Position numbers and translations under genes: made by a program. From positions 310,001-374,000 of the forward strand of contig JAIUPH010000011.1 in assembly GCA_020161065.1 (NCBI GenBank): a stretch of 64,000 nucleotides of DNA, given 5' to 3'. The notes under the pieces were generated by a model, which was not told the DNA's origin, ran no database searches, and saw only the letters and a program-made list of their open reading frames with translations. This stretch comes from Pseudomonadota bacterium (GTDB lineage: Bacteria; Pseudomonadota; Gammaproteobacteria; Burkholderiales; Burkholderiaceae_C). Positions within the stretch are counted from its first letter, which is position 1. Each line of letters opens with the position of its first letter. Below are positions 63,862 through 64,000 of the stretch, one piece after another.

Positions 63862-64000
63862 TTATTCGGCCCCGTGCCCCGCCAGCTCCGGCGTGGTGAT
63901 CTCGCCCGGCACGCCGCGGCGCGCGAACAGCGTGTACATGGTCGGCACCACGAACACCGTCAGCAGCGTGCCCAGGCTCATGCCGCCGACGATCACCCAG
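63862..64000 (-). CDS. RND efflux permease, C-terminal end (cut by window edge)
   Basis: About 45 residues read from the right edge: WVIVGGMSLGTLLTVFVVPTMYTLFARR, then a hydrophilic tail ending GHGAE and a TAA. The MSLGTLLTLFVVP(T)-Y-LF pattern is the last transmembrane helix of AcrB/MexF-type RND pumps. The rest lies outside the window. Confidence 0.85.
   Translation of the reverse strand, partial: WVIVGGMSLGTLLTVFVVPTMYTLFARRGVPGEITTPELAGHGAE

Overview
The window is chromosomal DNA from a high-GC betaproteobacterium, most likely a Burkholderiales member of the Rubrivivax/Leptothrix/Sphaerotilus neighbourhood. This rests on the alaA-hom-thrC-moeA-moaD gene order, a PEP-CTERM protein, nadA/nadB, a propionyl-CoA synthetase of the PrpE type and strongly GC-rich third codon positions. 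Genus-level placement is inference. No rRNA, tRNA, CRISPR array, transposase or integrase was seen.

Layout. 1-2.8 kb: a truncated Gfo/Idh/MocA oxidoreductase, a DUF993 aldolase-fold protein and a sugar isomerase/epimerase form a small carbohydrate or polyol operon. 2.8-12.3 kb: an MFS exporter with a divergent AraC regulator, nadA, a ComFB-like protein, nadB, a Roadblock-like protein, a PEP-CTERM protein, a GntR regulator and dctA. 12.5-36.8 kb: a catabolic island. 36.5-45.3 kb: clpB with a recognisable sigma-32 promoter, a very large BTAD/ATPase regulator, a 675-aa secreted protein of unknown function and a frameshifted lipoprotein gene. 45.4-53.2 kb: flavin reductase, moaE, a dapA-like gene, moaD, moeA, thrC, hom and an AlaA-type aminotransferase. 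53.2-64 kb: an Mth938-like protein, a Bcp peroxiredoxin, PIN-PhoH, a RES/Xre toxin-antitoxin pair, a subtilase, a periplasmic DNA ligase, prpE, an NlpC/P60 protein, moaA and the end of an RND pump.

The island is the centre of interest. Two convergent operons meet near 25.18 kb. The rightward operon encodes a YCF48-like protein, an MMPL/RND transporter, an extradiol-type dioxygenase, an FAA-family hydrolase, a two-subunit molybdoenzyme of the pyrogallol-phloroglucinol transhydroxylase / resorcinol hydroxylase family, a BKACE (DUF849) enzyme and an aromatic-acid-type MFS transporter. The leftward operon encodes an MFS transporter, two fumarate-reductase/ketosteroid-dehydrogenase-type flavoproteins, a DUF1302 porin, a DUF1329 protein, a P450-type [2Fe-2S] ferredoxin and its reductase. 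A GntR regulator stands at the left end and a TPR regulator at the right. The molybdoenzyme large subunit carries an N-terminal SCP2-like lipid-binding domain, and its Fe-S subunit has lost cysteines that normally bind clusters. I infer a pathway for uptake and ring cleavage of a hydrophobic phenolic compound; the substrate is not known.

The island is bracketed by a direct repeat of the 3' end of clpB: an intact clpB on the right and a decaying remnant on the left (103 of 108 core bases identical by eye; 4 of 5 differences change the protein). This points to acquisition or rearrangement at clpB and predicts that relatives without the island have dctA next to clpB.
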